A DNA stretch of 64,000 nt from Bradyrhizobium commune (GCF_015624505.1 NZ_CP061379.1:1984001-2048000), one strand, 5' to 3'. Numbered from the stretch's first letter, positions 24,985 through 34,761 are shown. The notes: generated by a model not told the origin, from the letters alone. Program-made: numbers and translations.

Positions 24985-26499
24985 ATGGAGCTCTTTGCCA
25001 ACCTCGCTCACGGTTTCGTCGTCGCCTTCTCTCCGATCAACCTCCTGATGTGCCTGATCGGCGCGCTGGTGGGCACGCTGGTCGGCGTGCTGCCGGGCAT
25101 CGGCACCATCGCCACTGTCGCGATGCTGCTGCCGATTACCTTCGGACTGCCGCCAGTCGGCGCGCTGATCATGCTCGCCGGCATCTATTACGGAGCCCAG
25201 TATGGCGGCTCGACCACGTCGATCCTGGTCAATATTCCAGGCGAAGCGACCTCGGTGGTCACCGCCATCGACGGCCATGCCATGGCCAAGCAGGGCCGTG
25301 CCGGTCCGGCGCTGGCGATCGCCGCGATCGGTTCGTTCTTCGCCGGCTGCGTCGCGACCGTACTGATCGCGGTGCTTGGCGCGCCGCTGACAAAACTCGC
25401 GCTGGCGTTCGGCCCGGCCGAATATTTCTCGCTGATGGTGCTCGGCCTGATCTTCGCGGTCGTGCTGGCCAAGGGCTCGGTGCTGAAGGCGATCGCGATG
25501 ATCGTGTTCGGCCTGCTGCTGTCGATGGTCGGCTCTGACATCGAGACCGGCGCCTCGCGCATGGCCTTCAACATTCCGGAGCTTGCCGACGGGCTCGGCT
25601 TCGCGACGGTGGCGATGGGCGTGTTCGGCTTCGCCGAGATCATCCGCAATCTCGACGCCGGCGCCGAGATGAACCGTGATCTCGTGCAGCAGAAGATCAC
25701 CGGCCTGATGCCGACCAGGAAGGACCTGATCGACTCGGCGCCCGCGATCCTGCGCGGCACCGCGCTCGGATCGATCCTCGGCATCCTGCCCGGCGGCGGC
25801 GCGGTGATCGCGTCGTTTGCGGCCTACACGCTCGAGAAGAAGCTCGCCAAGAACCCATCGCGGTTCGGCCGCGGTGCGATCGAGGGCGTGGCGGCGCCGG
25901 AGAGCGCCAACAACGCAGCCGCGCAGACCTCCTTCATCCCGCTGCTCACGCTCGGCATCCCGCCGAACGCGGTGATGGCGCTGATGGTGGGTGCGATGAC
26001 CATTCACGGCATCGTGCCGGGCCCCCAGGTGATGCAGAAGCAGCCCGACCTCGTCTGGGGCATGATCGCCTCGATGTGGATCGGCAATCTGATGCTGATC
26101 ATCATCAACCTGCCGCTGGTCGGAATCTGGGTGCGGCTGTTGCGCGTGCCGTACCGGCTGATGTTCCCCTCGATCGTGATCTTCTGCGCGATCGGCATCT
26201 ATTCGGTGAACAATGCGCCGGTCGACGTCATCCTCGCCGGCGTGTTCGGCTTGGTCGGCTACTGGCTGATCAAGCACGATTTCGAGCCGGCGCCGCTGTT
26301 GCTCGGCATGGTGCTCGGACCGCTGATGGAAGAGAACCTGCGCCGTGCGCTGTTGATCTCGCGTGGCGACTGGAGCGTATTCCTGACGCGTCCGCTCTCG
26401 GCGGCGCTGCTCGCGATCGCGGCGTTCCTGCTGGTGCTCACGCTGCTGCCGATGCTGCGCGCCAAACGCGACGAGGTGTTCACCGAATCCGAGAACTGA
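24985..26499 (+). CDS. tripartite tricarboxylate transporter, large permease subunit TctA
   Basis: A 504-residue membrane protein with about 11-12 helices. The signature GTLVGVLPGIGTIATVAMLLPITFG and the ligand site YYGAQYGGSTTSILVNIPGE are intact, as is the repeat LGSILGILPGGGAVIASF later in the chain. It takes up a carboxylate using the proton or sodium gradient with a periplasmic TctC, which is missing from this window. It is cotranscribed with tctB. A strong terminator follows at 26568-26597. Confidence 0.92.
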   Translation: MELFANLAHGFVVAFSPINLLMCLIGALVGTLVGVLPGIGTIATVAMLLPITFGLPPVGALIMLAGIYYGAQYGGSTTSILVNIPGEATSVVTAIDGHAMAKQGRAGPALAIAAIGSFFAGCVATVLIAVLGAPLTKLALAFGPAEYFSLMVLGLIFAVVLAKGSVLKAIAMIVFGLLLSMVGSDIETGASRMAFNIPELADGLGFATVAMGVFGFAEIIRNLDAGAEMNRDLVQQKITGLMPTRKDLIDSAPAILRGTALGSILGILPGGGAVIASFAAYTLEKKLAKNPSRFGRGAIEGVAAPESANNAAAQTSFIPLLTLGIPPNAVMALMVGAMTIHGIVPGPQVMQKQPDLVWGMIASMWIGNLMLIIINLPLVGIWVRLLRVPYRLMFPSIVIFCAIGIYSVNNAPVDVILAGVFGLVGYWLIKHDFEPAPLLLGMVLGPLMEENLRRALLISRGDWSVFLTRPLSAALLAIAAFLLVLTLLPMLRAKRDEVFTESEN

Positions 26500-26567
26500 T
26501 CGCGCTACGCCCGCCTGCGTCGGCATGCGCGGGGCGGCAACTTAGCGAACACATTCAAGCCGGTAGA

Positions 26568-26597
26568 CAAGGGGCGGGACGCAAGTTCCGCCCCTTG
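26568..26597 (+). terminator. rho-independent terminator after tctA
   Basis: CAAGGGGCGG and CCGCCCCTTG form a perfect 10-bp stem with a 10-base loop, followed by TCGTTT. It separates tctBA from thyA. Confidence 0.75.
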
Positions 26598-26715
26598 TCG
26601 TTTGCATCGGGAATGCTCAGTTTTCAGGGTATAATCCCCGTGGACCGCGAATCGACGCTGTCGCAGCACGGGGGTGGCCGCTAAGTTCGCCGCCTTCCCA
26701 AAGGCTCTATCGCAC

Positions 26716-27510
26716 ATGCACCAGTATCAGGACCTGCTCGAGCGGATTCTCTCAGACGGCGCCGAGAAGACCGACCGGACCGGCACCGGCACGCTGTCGG
26801 TGTTCGGCCATCAGATGCGCTTCAACCTGTCCGCCGGCTTCCCGATGCTGACCACCAAGCGGCTGCCGCTGAAGGCGATCGTGCATGAGCTGCTGTGGTT
26901 CCTGAAGGGCGACACCAACATCAAATATCTCAGGGACAACGGCGTCACCATCTGGGACGAGTGGGCCGACGCCAACGGCGATCTCGGCCCGGTCTATGGC
27001 CATCAGTGGCGCTCCTGGCCCGCGCCTGACGGCCGCAGCATCGACCAGATTTCCAACGTCGTCGACATGATCAAGCGCAATCCGGACTCGCGCCGCCTGA
27101 TCGTCTCGGCCTGGAATCCGGCCGAGGTCGACAAGATGGCGCTGCCGCCGTGCCACTGCCTGTTCCAGTTCTATGTTGCCAACGGCAAACTGTCTTGCCA
27201 GCTCTACCAGCGCTCGGCCGACGTGTTCCTCGGCGTTCCCTTCAACATCGCCTCCTACGCGCTGCTCACCATGATGGTGGCGCAGGTCACGGGACGGAAG
27301 CCCGGCGACTTCGTGCATTCGTTCGGCGACACCCATCTCTATTCCAATCATCTGGAGCAGGCGCGGCTTCAGCTCACACGCGCGCCGCGCGCGCTGCCGG
27401 TGATGCGGATCAATCCCGACGTGAAGGACATCTTCTCCTTCCGCTACGAGGACTTTGAGCTCGTCGGCTACGATCCGCACCCGCACATCAAGGCGGAAGT
27501 CGCGGTCTAG
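26716..27510 (+). CDS. thyA: thymidylate synthase
   Basis: A 264-residue cytoplasmic enzyme that methylates dUMP to dTMP using methylenetetrahydrofolate, exactly the length of the E. coli protein. The catalytic cysteine is Cys146 in [39 protein letters not shown] and [20 protein letters not shown] are all conserved. The ATG at 26716 fits the family start, and the open frame upstream to 26674 is non-conserved. It heads a three-gene run with a GNAT and folA, which regenerates the folate used here. Confidence 0.97.
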   Translation: MHQYQDLLERILSDGAEKTDRTGTGTLSVFGHQMRFNLSAGFPMLTTKRLPLKAIVHELLWFLKGDTNIKYLRDNGVTIWDEWADANGDLGPVYGHQWRSWPAPDGRSIDQISNVVDMIKRNPDSRRLIVSAWNPAEVDKMALPPCHCLFQFYVANGKLSCQLYQRSADVFLGVPFNIASYALLTMMVAQVTGRKPGDFVHSFGDTHLYSNHLEQARLQLTRAPRALPVMRINPDVKDIFSFRYEDFELVGYDPHPHIKAEVAV

Positions 27511-27515
27511 CGCCG

Positions 27516-28001
27516 ATGTCTCAGAAGATACGTCGCGCGAATCCTGACGAGGCCGGACTCGTTCTGTCCTTCATCCGCGAGCTCGCTGAGTATGAGAAGC
27601 TGTCGCACGAGGTTGAGGCGACGGAGGCGATGATCGCTGACGCCTTGTTCGGCGACGATCCGCGACTGTTTTGCGCGATCGCCGAATGGAACGGCGAGCC
27701 GGTCGGCTTTGCGGTATGGTTCCTCAATTTCTCCACTTTCAGCGGCCGCCACGGCATCTATCTCGAAGATTTGTATGTGCGGCCGTCGCATCGCGGCAAA
27801 GGTCTCGGCAAGGCGCTGCTGGCCTATCTGGCGAAGGAATGCGTGGCGAACGGCTGGTCGCGCCTGCAATGGTCGGTGCTCGACTGGAACGCGCCGTCGA
27901 TCGCCTTCTACAAGTCGCTCGGTGCGGTCATGATGGACGACTGGACGGTGTGCCGGGTCAACGGCTCCGCATTGGCGCGGCTCGCGGAGAAAGCGCCCTG
28001 A
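27516..28001 (+). CDS. GNAT family N-acetyltransferase (diamine acetyltransferase-like)
   Basis: A 161-residue acetyltransferase. IRRANPDEAGLVLSFIRELAEYEKL at the start, FLNFSTFSGRHGIYLEDLYVRPSHRGKGLGKALL (acetyl-CoA loop RGKGLG) and NAPSIAFYKSLGA resemble the spermidine/diamine acetyltransferase group. The acceptor is unproven. It lies between thyA and folA, and its stop TGA shares its last base with the ATG of folA, so the three genes form one unit. This placement is common in Rhizobiales. Confidence 0.88.
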   Translation: MSQKIRRANPDEAGLVLSFIRELAEYEKLSHEVEATEAMIADALFGDDPRLFCAIAEWNGEPVGFAVWFLNFSTFSGRHGIYLEDLYVRPSHRGKGLGKALLAYLAKECVANGWSRLQWSVLDWNAPSIAFYKSLGAVMMDDWTVCRVNGSALARLAEKAP

Positions 28002-28516
28002 TGGAGATCGTCTTCGTCGTTGCGATCGCGGAGAACGGTGTCATCGGCGCTGGTGGCGCGATTCCGTGGCGGCTGAAATCCGACATGCAGCGCTTCAAGG
28101 CGCTCACCATCGGCAAGCCTGTGATCATGGGCCGCAAGACCTTTGAATCCTTGCCCGGGCGCCGGCCGCTGCCCGGGCGCACCAACATCGTGATCACGCG
28201 CGATGCGGACTATCGCGCCACCGGCGCCATCGTCACGACATCGGCTGCGGATGCCGCCGCGGTTGCGCGCGGCGACGCTCTGCGGCGTTCGGCCGCCGAG
28301 ATCGCAGTGATCGGCGGTGCCGAGATCTACCGGCAATGGCTCGATCATGCCGATCGCCTCGAGATCACGGAAGTGCATGCGCGGCCCGACGGCGAGACGC
28401 ATTTCGAGATCGACAGGGCCGCCTGGGACGAAATGAGCCGCATCCGTCATCCGGCTGGCCCCGACGACAGCGCTGACTTCTCCTATGTGACATATCGTCG
28501 GCGGCGGTCCCATTAA
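28001..28516 (+). CDS. folA: dihydrofolate reductase
   Basis: A 171-residue enzyme reducing dihydrofolate to tetrahydrofolate with NADPH in the cytoplasm. The N-terminus VVAIAENGVIGAGGAIPWRLKSDMQRFKALT contains the substrate-contact Asp. VIMGRKTFESL and LPGRTNIVITR are the cofactor motifs, with VIGGAEIYRQWL later. The start ATG overlaps the upstream stop codon by one base. It restores the folate that thyA oxidises, so the cluster is functionally coherent. Confidence 0.95.
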   Translation: MEIVFVVAIAENGVIGAGGAIPWRLKSDMQRFKALTIGKPVIMGRKTFESLPGRRPLPGRTNIVITRDADYRATGAIVTTSAADAAAVARGDALRRSAAEIAVIGGAEIYRQWLDHADRLEITEVHARPDGETHFEIDRAAWDEMSRIRHPAGPDDSADFSYVTYRRRRSH

Positions 28517-28592
28517 CTGCATTCGCCAATGTTTACATTGACTTTTCCGCGCCCGAGCATAGCTCGTGGGACGGTCATGGCTGCGTTGTAAG

Positions 28593-28608
28593 GGACCTGC
28601 CGGTCCCC
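28593..28608 (+). terminator. hairpin between folA and hflK
   Basis: GGGACC and GGTCCC with a TGCC loop form a 6-bp stem 77 bases past the folA stop. No U-run follows, so terminator activity is uncertain. Confidence 0.3.
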
Positions 28609-28675
28609 TATAAAGCCGGACCGGACAATGCGGGCCGGCCAAGTTCTAGTCCCGGTCTGCCGAGGAGAGCGTCGA

Positions 28676-29812
28676 ATGCCGTGGAAGAATCAGGGCGGTG
28701 GCCCGTGGGGCTCGGGTCCGAAGGGACCATGGGGCACAGGTCCGCAACCGGTCGGGCCGAGGCCGCCGGATCTGGAAGACCTTCTGCGGCGCGGCCAGGA
28801 CCGGCTTCAGCAGATCATGCCCGGCGGCTATTTCTCCGGCGTCGGCATCACGCTGATCCTGCTCGTCATCGTTGCGCTCTGGCTGCTGTCGGGCTTCTTC
28901 AGGGTGCAGTCTGAAGAGCAGGGCGTCGTGCTGCGCTTCGGCAAGCACGTGCGCACCGTCGATCCCGGGCTGAACTATCATCTGCCCTATCCGATCGAGA
29001 CGGTGCTGCTGCCTAAGGCGCTGCGCGTGTCCACCATTTCCATCGGCATGACGCTGATCGACGATCCCGCGCGGCGCGGCCGCTCCATCCGTGACGTGCC
29101 GGAAGAGAGCCTGATGCTGACCGGCGACGAGAACATCGTCGACGTCGATTTCACCGTGCTGTGGCGCATCAAGCCGAACGGCGTCGGCAACTTCCTGTTC
29201 AACATCCAGAACCCCGAGGGCACCGTGAAGGCGGTTGCCGAAAGCGCGATGCGCGAGGTGATCGGTCGTTCCAACATCCAGCCGATCCTGACCGGCGCGC
29301 GGACGCAGACCGAGACCACCGTGCAGGAGTTGATGCAGAAGACGCTCGACGGCTACGGTTCGGGCATCCTCATCACCCAGGTGCAGATGCAGAAGGTTGA
29401 CCCGCCGGGTGACGTGATCGCTGCGTTCCGCGACGTCCAGGCGGCGCGCGCTAATCTCGAGCAGCTGCAAAACGAAGCGCAGACCTACGCCAACAAGATC
29501 GTTCCGGAAGCGCGCGGCCGCGCTGCGCAAATCGTGCAGGCCGCCGAGGGCTACAAGGAGCAGGCGGTCGCCGAGGCCAAGGGCCAGAGCGCGCGCTTCC
29601 TGAAAGTGTACGAGGAATACAAGAAGGCGCCCGACGTGACGCGTGAACGGATCTACCTGGAGACCATGGAGCGCGTGCTCGGCGGCTCGGACAAGCTGAT
29701 CTATGACGGAGGCTCCTCGGGCCAGAGCATCGTGCCCTATCTGCCGCTCAACGAACTCTCGGCCAAGCGGCCCGCGACGACCGGCCAGCAGTCGAGCGGA
29801 GGCACGCGATGA
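28676..29812 (+). CDS. hflK: FtsH protease modulator HflK
   Basis: A 378-residue inner-membrane protein of the SPFH/Band 7 family that forms a complex with HflC around FtsH. The N-terminus is Gly/Pro/Trp-rich (MPWKNQGGGPWGSGPKGPWG), with one transmembrane helix near 60-80 (VGITLILLVIVALWLLSGFF), then the Band 7 domain (QSEEQGVVLRFGKHVRTVDPGLNYHLPYPIE) and a coiled-coil tail. The start at 28676 is supported by GAGGAGA. It overlaps hflC as ATGA. Confidence 0.95.
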   Translation: MPWKNQGGGPWGSGPKGPWGTGPQPVGPRPPDLEDLLRRGQDRLQQIMPGGYFSGVGITLILLVIVALWLLSGFFRVQSEEQGVVLRFGKHVRTVDPGLNYHLPYPIETVLLPKALRVSTISIGMTLIDDPARRGRSIRDVPEESLMLTGDENIVDVDFTVLWRIKPNGVGNFLFNIQNPEGTVKAVAESAMREVIGRSNIQPILTGARTQTETTVQELMQKTLDGYGSGILITQVQMQKVDPPGDVIAAFRDVQAARANLEQLQNEAQTYANKIVPEARGRAAQIVQAAEGYKEQAVAEAKGQSARFLKVYEEYKKAPDVTRERIYLETMERVLGGSDKLIYDGGSSGQSIVPYLPLNELSAKRPATTGQQSSGGTR

Positions 29813-30711
29813 GGTCTCCGGTTACAGGCATCGTCGCGCTGCTTGCAGCGCTCCTGGTCGTGATCGTCGCCTACATGTCGCTGTTCACGGTGCAGCAGAC
29901 CGAGCAGACCATCGTGCTGCAATTCGGCAAGCCGGTGGACGTCGTCACCGACCCCGGGTTGCACTTCAAGGCGCCCTGGAATTCCGTGATCAACATCGAC
30001 AAGCGGATCCTCGACCTCGAGAACCCGTCGCAGGAAGTGATTGCTTCCGACCAGAAGCGGCTCGTGGTCGACGCCTTTGCGCGCTACCGCATCAAGGACG
30101 CGCTACGCTTCTATCAGAGCGTGGGCTCGATCCAGGCTGCGAACCTCCAGCTCACCTCGCTCTTGAACGCGGCGTTGCGCCGCGTGCTCGGCGAGGTCAA
30201 CTTCATCACCGTGGTGCGTGACGACCGCGAGAAGCTGATGGGACGCATCCGCGAGCAGCTCGACAAGGAAGCCGACGGCTACGGCATCGAGGTCGTCGAC
30301 GTCCGGATCCGCCGCGCCGACCTGCCGGAGCAGAACAGCCAGGCGGTCTACCAGCGCATGCAGACGGAACGTCAGCGCGAGGCGGCCGAGTTCCGCGCGC
30401 AGGGTGGCCAGAAGGCGCAGGAGATCCGCTCCAAGGCCGATCGCGAGGCGACGGTCATCATCGCCGAAGCGAACTCGACCGCCGAGCAGACGCGCGGCGT
30501 GGGTGATGCCGAGCGCAACCGCCTGTTCGCGGAAGCCTACGGCAAGGACGCTGACTTCTTCGCGTTCTACCGGTCGATGACGGCCTATGAGAACGGACTG
30601 AAGGCGAACGATACCCGCTTCCTGCTGCGGCCGGACTCGGATTTCTTCCGATATTTCGGTAATCCGTCGGGCAAGACCTCTGCTGGCGCCGAGACGCCGG
30701 CGAAGCCATAA
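29809..30711 (+). CDS. hflC: FtsH protease modulator HflC
   Basis: A 300-residue SPFH/Band 7 membrane protein and partner of HflK. One N-terminal helix (IVALLAALLVVIVAYMSLFTV) is followed by QQTEQTIVLQFGKPVDVVTDPGLHFKAPW and the helical region RQREAAEFRAQGGQKAQEIRSKADREATVI. The complex controls FtsH degradation of membrane proteins. It is translationally coupled to hflK and followed by a strong terminator. Confidence 0.95.
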   Translation: MRSPVTGIVALLAALLVVIVAYMSLFTVQQTEQTIVLQFGKPVDVVTDPGLHFKAPWNSVINIDKRILDLENPSQEVIASDQKRLVVDAFARYRIKDALRFYQSVGSIQAANLQLTSLLNAALRRVLGEVNFITVVRDDREKLMGRIREQLDKEADGYGIEVVDVRIRRADLPEQNSQAVYQRMQTERQREAAEFRAQGGQKAQEIRSKADREATVIIAEANSTAEQTRGVGDAERNRLFAEAYGKDADFFAFYRSMTAYENGLKANDTRFLLRPDSDFFRYFGNPSGKTSAGAETPAKP

Positions 30712-30716
30712 ACAAC

Positions 30717-30740
30717 GGGCGGCGCTTCCGCCGCCCTTTT
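30717..30740 (+). terminator. terminator after hflC
   Basis: GGGCGGCG and CGCCGCCC form a perfect 8-bp stem with a CTTC loop, followed by TTTT. It lies 5 bases after the hflC stop and before the DUF2065 gene, so expression beyond it may be lowered. Confidence 0.75.
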
Positions 30741-30776
30741 CAAGACAAGAACGGCACAAGGGGAGGTTCCAATCCG

Positions 30777-30983
30777 ATGAGGTCCATAGCGTTCGCCGAC
30801 TTCCTCATCGGCCTGGGCGTCCTGTTCGTGCTGGAAGGCTTGATGTTCGCGGCAAGTCCGGCCTGGATGCGCAAGGCCATGAAGAGCGCCATCGCCACGC
30901 CGGACAACGTCCTGCGTGCGGTGGGGATCGGTTCGGCGGTTGCTGGATTGATCCTGATCTGGGTGATGCGACGTCCGATTTGA
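30777..30983 (+). CDS. DUF2065 (YjeT-like) membrane protein
   Basis: A 68-residue inner-membrane protein with two helices (FADFLIGLGVLFVLEGLMFAA and NVLRAVGIGSAVAGLILIWVM). It matches DUF2065, whose E. coli member YjeT also lies just after hflKC. Its function is unknown, but the conserved position suggests a link to HflKC or FtsH. AGGGGAGG lies upstream of the ATG at 30777. Confidence 0.85.
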   Translation: MRSIAFADFLIGLGVLFVLEGLMFAASPAWMRKAMKSAIATPDNVLRAVGIGSAVAGLILIWVMRRPI

Positions 30984-31148
30984 GCGCTGCGCCAACGTCA
31001 AAGTGAAGGCGAAGGGCCGGTTTTCGCCCTATTATCCAGGTCTTGAGGCCCGTTAAGCTCCGTGCTTGCGCCGTCCCCCCGTTCGAGCGCAGTCTTGGGT
31101 CGAATCTTGCGTTGAACCTTGGGGCCGAATCTTTTTCTGGAGATCACA

Positions 31149-32675
31149 ATGACCGCTGCCACCATTGCCCCGACCCGCTTGCGCCCGATTGGGTTGCGAC
31201 TTGGCGTGCGATTTGGGCTGGCCGCGCTCGCCATCGGCGCTTTCAGCGCGTTCGGCGCGCCGGCTCAAGCGCGCGGACCGGAGGGCATCGCCGACGTCGC
31301 CGAGAAGGTGATCGACGCCGTCGTCAACATCTCGACTTCGCAGACCGTCGAGGCCAAGGGCGGCGGCAGCAACACCATGCCGCAATTGCCGCCCGGCTCG
31401 CCGTTCGAGGAATTCTTCGACGACTTCTTCAAGAACCGCAAAGGCCCCGGCGGCGGCAGCAAGGGCGGCGACAACGGCGGCGGCCCGCCGCGCAAGGCCA
31501 ACTCGCTCGGAAGCGGCTTCATCATCGACACCTCCGGGGTCGTCGTCACCAACAACCACGTCATCGCTGATGCCGACGAGATCAACGTGATCCTCAACGA
31601 CGGCACCAAGATCAAGGCCGAGCTGGTCGGCGTCGACAAGAAGACCGACTTGGCCGTGCTGAAATTCAAGCCGCCGAAGCCGCTGATCGCTGTGAAGTTC
31701 GGCGATTCCGACAAGCTGCGGCTCGGCGACTGGGTGGTCGCGATCGGCAACCCCTTCAGCCTCGGCGGCACGGTGACGGCCGGCATCGTCTCGGCCAAGA
31801 ATCGCGATATCTCCTCGGGTCCCTATGACAGCTACATCCAGACCGACGCCGCCATCAACCGCGGCAATTCCGGCGGTCCGCTGTTCAACCTCGACGGCGA
31901 CGTCGTCGGCGTCAACACTCTGATCATCTCGCCCTCCGGGGGCTCGATCGGCATCGGCTTCGCCGTGCCGTCGAAGACGGTGGCGGGTGTCGTCGACCAG
32001 CTCCGCCAGTTCGGCGAACTGCGCCGCGGCTGGCTGGGCGTGCGCATCCAGAGCGTCACCGACGAGATCGCCGAGAGCCTCAACATCAAGCCGCCGCGGG
32101 GCGCGCTGGTGGCCGGCGTCGACGACAAGGGCCCGGCGAAGCCCGCCGGCATCGAGCCCGGGGACGTCGTCGTCAAGTTCGACGGCAAGGACGTCAAGGA
32201 CCCGAAGGATCTGTCCCGCGTCGTCGCCGACACGGCGGTCGGCAAGGAGGTTGACGTCGTCATCATCCGCAAGGGCGAGGAGCAGACCAAGAAAGTCACG
32301 CTCGGCCGCCTCCAGGATCCCGACAAGGTGCAGGCCGCGGTGAAGACCGACGAGCCGCCGCCCGAGAAGCCGGTGACGCAGAAGTCGCTCGGCCTCGATC
32401 TCGCTGTGCTGAACAAGGATCTGCGTACGCGCTACAAGATCAAGGACAGCGTCAAGGGCGTGGTCGTCACCAATGTCGACGCCAATTCGGATGCCGCCGA
32501 GAAGCGGCTCTCCGCAGGCGACGTCATCGTCGAGGTGGCGCAGGAAGCGGTCTCGAGCGGCGCCGACATCCAGAAGCGGGTCGATCAGCTCAAGAAGGAC
32601 GGCAAGAAGTCGGTGCTGCTGCTGGTGTCCAACGGCGACGGCGAGCTGCGGTTTGTTGCGCTGAGCGTGCAGTAG
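31149..32675 (+). CDS. degP: Do family periplasmic serine endoprotease (DegP/MucD-like)
   Basis: A 508-residue exported protease and chaperone. A signal peptide with a long basic N-region ends near residue 38 (APAQA). The trypsin-like catalytic triad is His137 (VVTNNHVIADAD), Asp167 (KKTDLAVLKF) and Ser241 (NRGNSGGPLFN). Two PDZ domains follow (about 275-370 and 400-505). A Gly-rich linker (GGGSKGGDNGGGPPRK) lies before the protease core. It degrades misfolded envelope proteins. GGAG 7 bases before the ATG sets the start. The neighbouring hflKC genes do the same job for membrane proteins. Confidence 0.93.
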   Translation: MTAATIAPTRLRPIGLRLGVRFGLAALAIGAFSAFGAPAQARGPEGIADVAEKVIDAVVNISTSQTVEAKGGGSNTMPQLPPGSPFEEFFDDFFKNRKGPGGGSKGGDNGGGPPRKANSLGSGFIIDTSGVVVTNNHVIADADEINVILNDGTKIKAELVGVDKKTDLAVLKFKPPKPLIAVKFGDSDKLRLGDWVVAIGNPFSLGGTVTAGIVSAKNRDISSGPYDSYIQTDAAINRGNSGGPLFNLDGDVVGVNTLIISPSGGSIGIGFAVPSKTVAGVVDQLRQFGELRRGWLGVRIQSVTDEIAESLNIKPPRGALVAGVDDKGPAKPAGIEPGDVVVKFDGKDVKDPKDLSRVVADTAVGKEVDVVIIRKGEEQTKKVTLGRLQDPDKVQAAVKTDEPPPEKPVTQKSLGLDLAVLNKDLRTRYKIKDSVKGVVVTNVDANSDAAEKRLSAGDVIVEVAQEAVSSGADIQKRVDQLKKDGKKSVLLLVSNGDGELRFVALSVQ

Positions 32676-32690
32676 TCACGGAACGATCCC

Positions 32691-32784
32691 GTAAGGGTGG
32701 GCAAAGCGGAAGCGTGCCCACCATCTTTCCGCCATCGCAGCAAGAGTGGTGGGCACGGCGCAAGTGCGCCTTTGCCCACCCTAC
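32691..32784. repeat. double palindromic repeat (GTGGGCACGGCGCAA type)
   Basis: Two adjoining palindromes share GGGTGGGCAAAGCG and its complement CGCCTTTGCCCACC, with an internal GTGCCCACCAT/TGGTGGGCAC pair. It sits between the convergent degP and serB genes. Single copies occur at 12285-12315 and 59541-59575. Confidence 0.75.
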
Positions 32785-32808
32785 GGTAGCTGGGCGTGCA
32801 GCGAGAGA

Positions 32809-33714
32809 TTAGGCCTCCGCGAACTCATCGCGCCGATACCCCTGCGCATAGAGCAGCGCGGTGAGATCGCCGTGGTCGATCCGCGCAGCTGCCGCAGCGG
32901 CCACGGCCGGCTTGGCGTGATACGCCACGCCCAGTCCCGCCGCCTGGATCATCGCCAGATCGTTCGCGCCGTCGCCGACGACGACCGAGTCGATGTCGTC
33001 GAGATCGAACGACTCCATCAGATCCACCAGCGTTGCGAGCTTGGCCGCGCGGCCCAAAATGGGCTCCTTCACCTCGCCGGTGAACTTGCCGTCGCGCACG
33101 ACGAGCTCGTTGGCGCGGTTCTCCTGGAAGCCGATCTTCGCGGCGATCGCGCGCGTGAACAGCGTAAAGCCGCCGGAGACCAGGCAGGTATAGGCGCCGT
33201 GGGCGCGCATGGTCGCGACCAGCTCACGGCCGCCCGGGGTCAGCGTGATGCGCTTGGCCAACACCTCGTCGACGACGCTGGCGGGAAGGTCCTTCAAGAG
33301 CGCGACGCGTTCGCGCAGCGCCGGCTCGAACTCGATCTCGCCGCGCATTGCGCGCTCGGTGATGGCGGCCACATGGGTCTTCATTCCGACGAGATCGGCG
33401 AGCTCGTCGATGCATTCCTGGCCGATCATGGTGGAATCCATGTCGGCGAGAAAAAGCTTCTTGCGCCGGACGCCAGCAGGCTGCACCACGATGTCGATCG
33501 GCAGGTCGCCGCGAAGCTCGCGCAACCGCTGTTCGATGGCGTGGCGGTCGCCTTCGAGGTTACTGTCGGCGCCGAAAGGAATGTCGACCGCAACCCCGTC
33601 GAATAGCCAATGCGCCGGTGCGGCCGAGGGCAGCACGGCACGGGCGCCGTCGACGATGGTAGAGTCGAGCGCGGGATTGTCGGGGTTGCAGATCAGCGTG
33701 GCGACGAGGGACAT
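32809..33714 (-). CDS. serB: phosphoserine phosphatase
   Basis: A 301-residue HAD-superfamily enzyme that makes L-serine from phosphoserine in the last biosynthetic step. The N-terminal 80 residues form an ACT-like part. The catalytic motif I is [19 protein letters not shown], motif II is the Ser in CLVSGGFT, and motif III is [12 protein letters not shown]. The length matches SerB of Rhizobiales. The ATG at 33714 is used. It is divergent from miaA with only 11 bases between the starts, so the two promoters must overlap the other gene. Confidence 0.94.
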   Translation of the reverse strand: MSLVATLICNPDNPALDSTIVDGARAVLPSAAPAHWLFDGVAVDIPFGADSNLEGDRHAIEQRLRELRGDLPIDIVVQPAGVRRKKLFLADMDSTMIGQECIDELADLVGMKTHVAAITERAMRGEIEFEPALRERVALLKDLPASVVDEVLAKRITLTPGGRELVATMRAHGAYTCLVSGGFTLFTRAIAAKIGFQENRANELVVRDGKFTGEVKEPILGRAAKLATLVDLMESFDLDDIDSVVVGDGANDLAMIQAAGLGVAYHAKPAVAAAAAARIDHGDLTALLYAQGYRRDEFAEA

Positions 33715-33725
33715 CTGAGGTTTTC

Positions 33726-34667
33726 GTGAGCAAGGGGCATTCAACCAAGGCCGTGCTTATCGCAGGCCCGACCGCCAGCGGCAAGTCGGCGCTGGCGCTG
33801 GAGCTCGCGCTCGCCACCGGCGGCGTCGTGATCAATGCCGATTCCATGCAGGTCTATCGCGACCTCCACATTATCACAGCGCGCCCCACCCGGGCCGAGG
33901 AGGCCCGCGCCCCTCATCGTCTCTATGGCCATGTCGATGCCGCCGTGAACTTTTCCGCCGGTGCCTGGGTGAGCGATGCGGCGAAGGCGCTCGCGGAAGC
34001 ACAAGCGCAGGGACAGATGCCGATCTTCATCGGCGGCACAGGACTATATTTCAAGGCACTGACGGCGGGGCTCTCCGTGGTGTCGCCGATCCCCGCAGAG
34101 GTGCGCGAGGGCGTCCGCGCGCGGCTGGAACAGAACGGCGTCGAGGCACTGCACGCTGAACTCGCGCGCCGCGATCCGCGCGCGGCCGAGCGATTGAATC
34201 TGCGCGACCGCAGCCGGATCGCGCGCGCTCTCGAAGTGGTCGAGGCGACCGGGCGATCGCTGCTCGACTGGCACCACGAGGGCCAGCCGCCGCTGTTGCC
34301 GAAGGACAGTTTTCGCGCGGTGTTTCTCGCCCCCGAGCGTGACGAGCTCTATGCCCGCATCGATGCCCGTTTCGACGCCATGTTAGGTGCCGGTGCACTG
34401 AAGGAGGTCGAGCGGCTCGCCGCGCGCGGCCTCGACCCGCTGCTGCCGGCCATGAAGGCCCACGGCGTGCCGGCGCTGGTCCGCCATCTGCGCGGTGAAC
34501 TCGGCCTGGAGGAAGCCGCAAGGGTTGGCCGGGCCGACACCCGCCACTACGCCAAGCGCCAGTTCACCTGGTTCCGGCACCAGCTGCCGGAATTCGAGTG
34601 GGTGAAGCCGGTGGAAGCGAGGGGCTGGCTCGCAGCCGCGGCGAATGCGGCGCGGGACCCCGGCTGA
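33726..34667 (+). CDS. miaA: tRNA dimethylallyltransferase
   Basis: A 313-residue enzyme that adds a dimethylallyl group to A37 of tRNAs reading UNN codons. The P-loop is [15 protein letters not shown], followed by [28 protein letters not shown] and the Y.KRQ.TWFR signature ([12 protein letters not shown]). The start is GTG at 33726, the only conserved position. It precedes the ilv operon. The hypomodified tRNA state is known to affect attenuation of amino acid operons in enterobacteria, a neighbourhood link noted without further claim. Confidence 0.94.
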   Translation: MSKGHSTKAVLIAGPTASGKSALALELALATGGVVINADSMQVYRDLHIITARPTRAEEARAPHRLYGHVDAAVNFSAGAWVSDAAKALAEAQAQGQMPIFIGGTGLYFKALTAGLSVVSPIPAEVREGVRARLEQNGVEALHAELARRDPRAAERLNLRDRSRIARALEVVEATGRSLLDWHHEGQPPLLPKDSFRAVFLAPERDELYARIDARFDAMLGAGALKEVERLAARGLDPLLPAMKAHGVPALVRHLRGELGLEEAARVGRADTRHYAKRQFTWFRHQLPEFEWVKPVEARGWLAAAANAARDPG

Positions 34668-34761
34668 CGCGCTTTTATGCTTGGGTTCCCAATTTTACCT
34701 CTCGCCGGAACCTGGGAACACCGCTACACTGCCAAAATCACGCGGGAATGGCCGCATTGCC

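Noticed and set aside
24832..26526. Long open frame opposite tctA
   Set aside because: Antisense shadow rich in His, Arg, Asp and Gln, without a domain or ribosome site.
28538..28565. TTGACT as the -35 of an hflK promoter
   Set aside because: No acceptable -10 at 16-18 bases.
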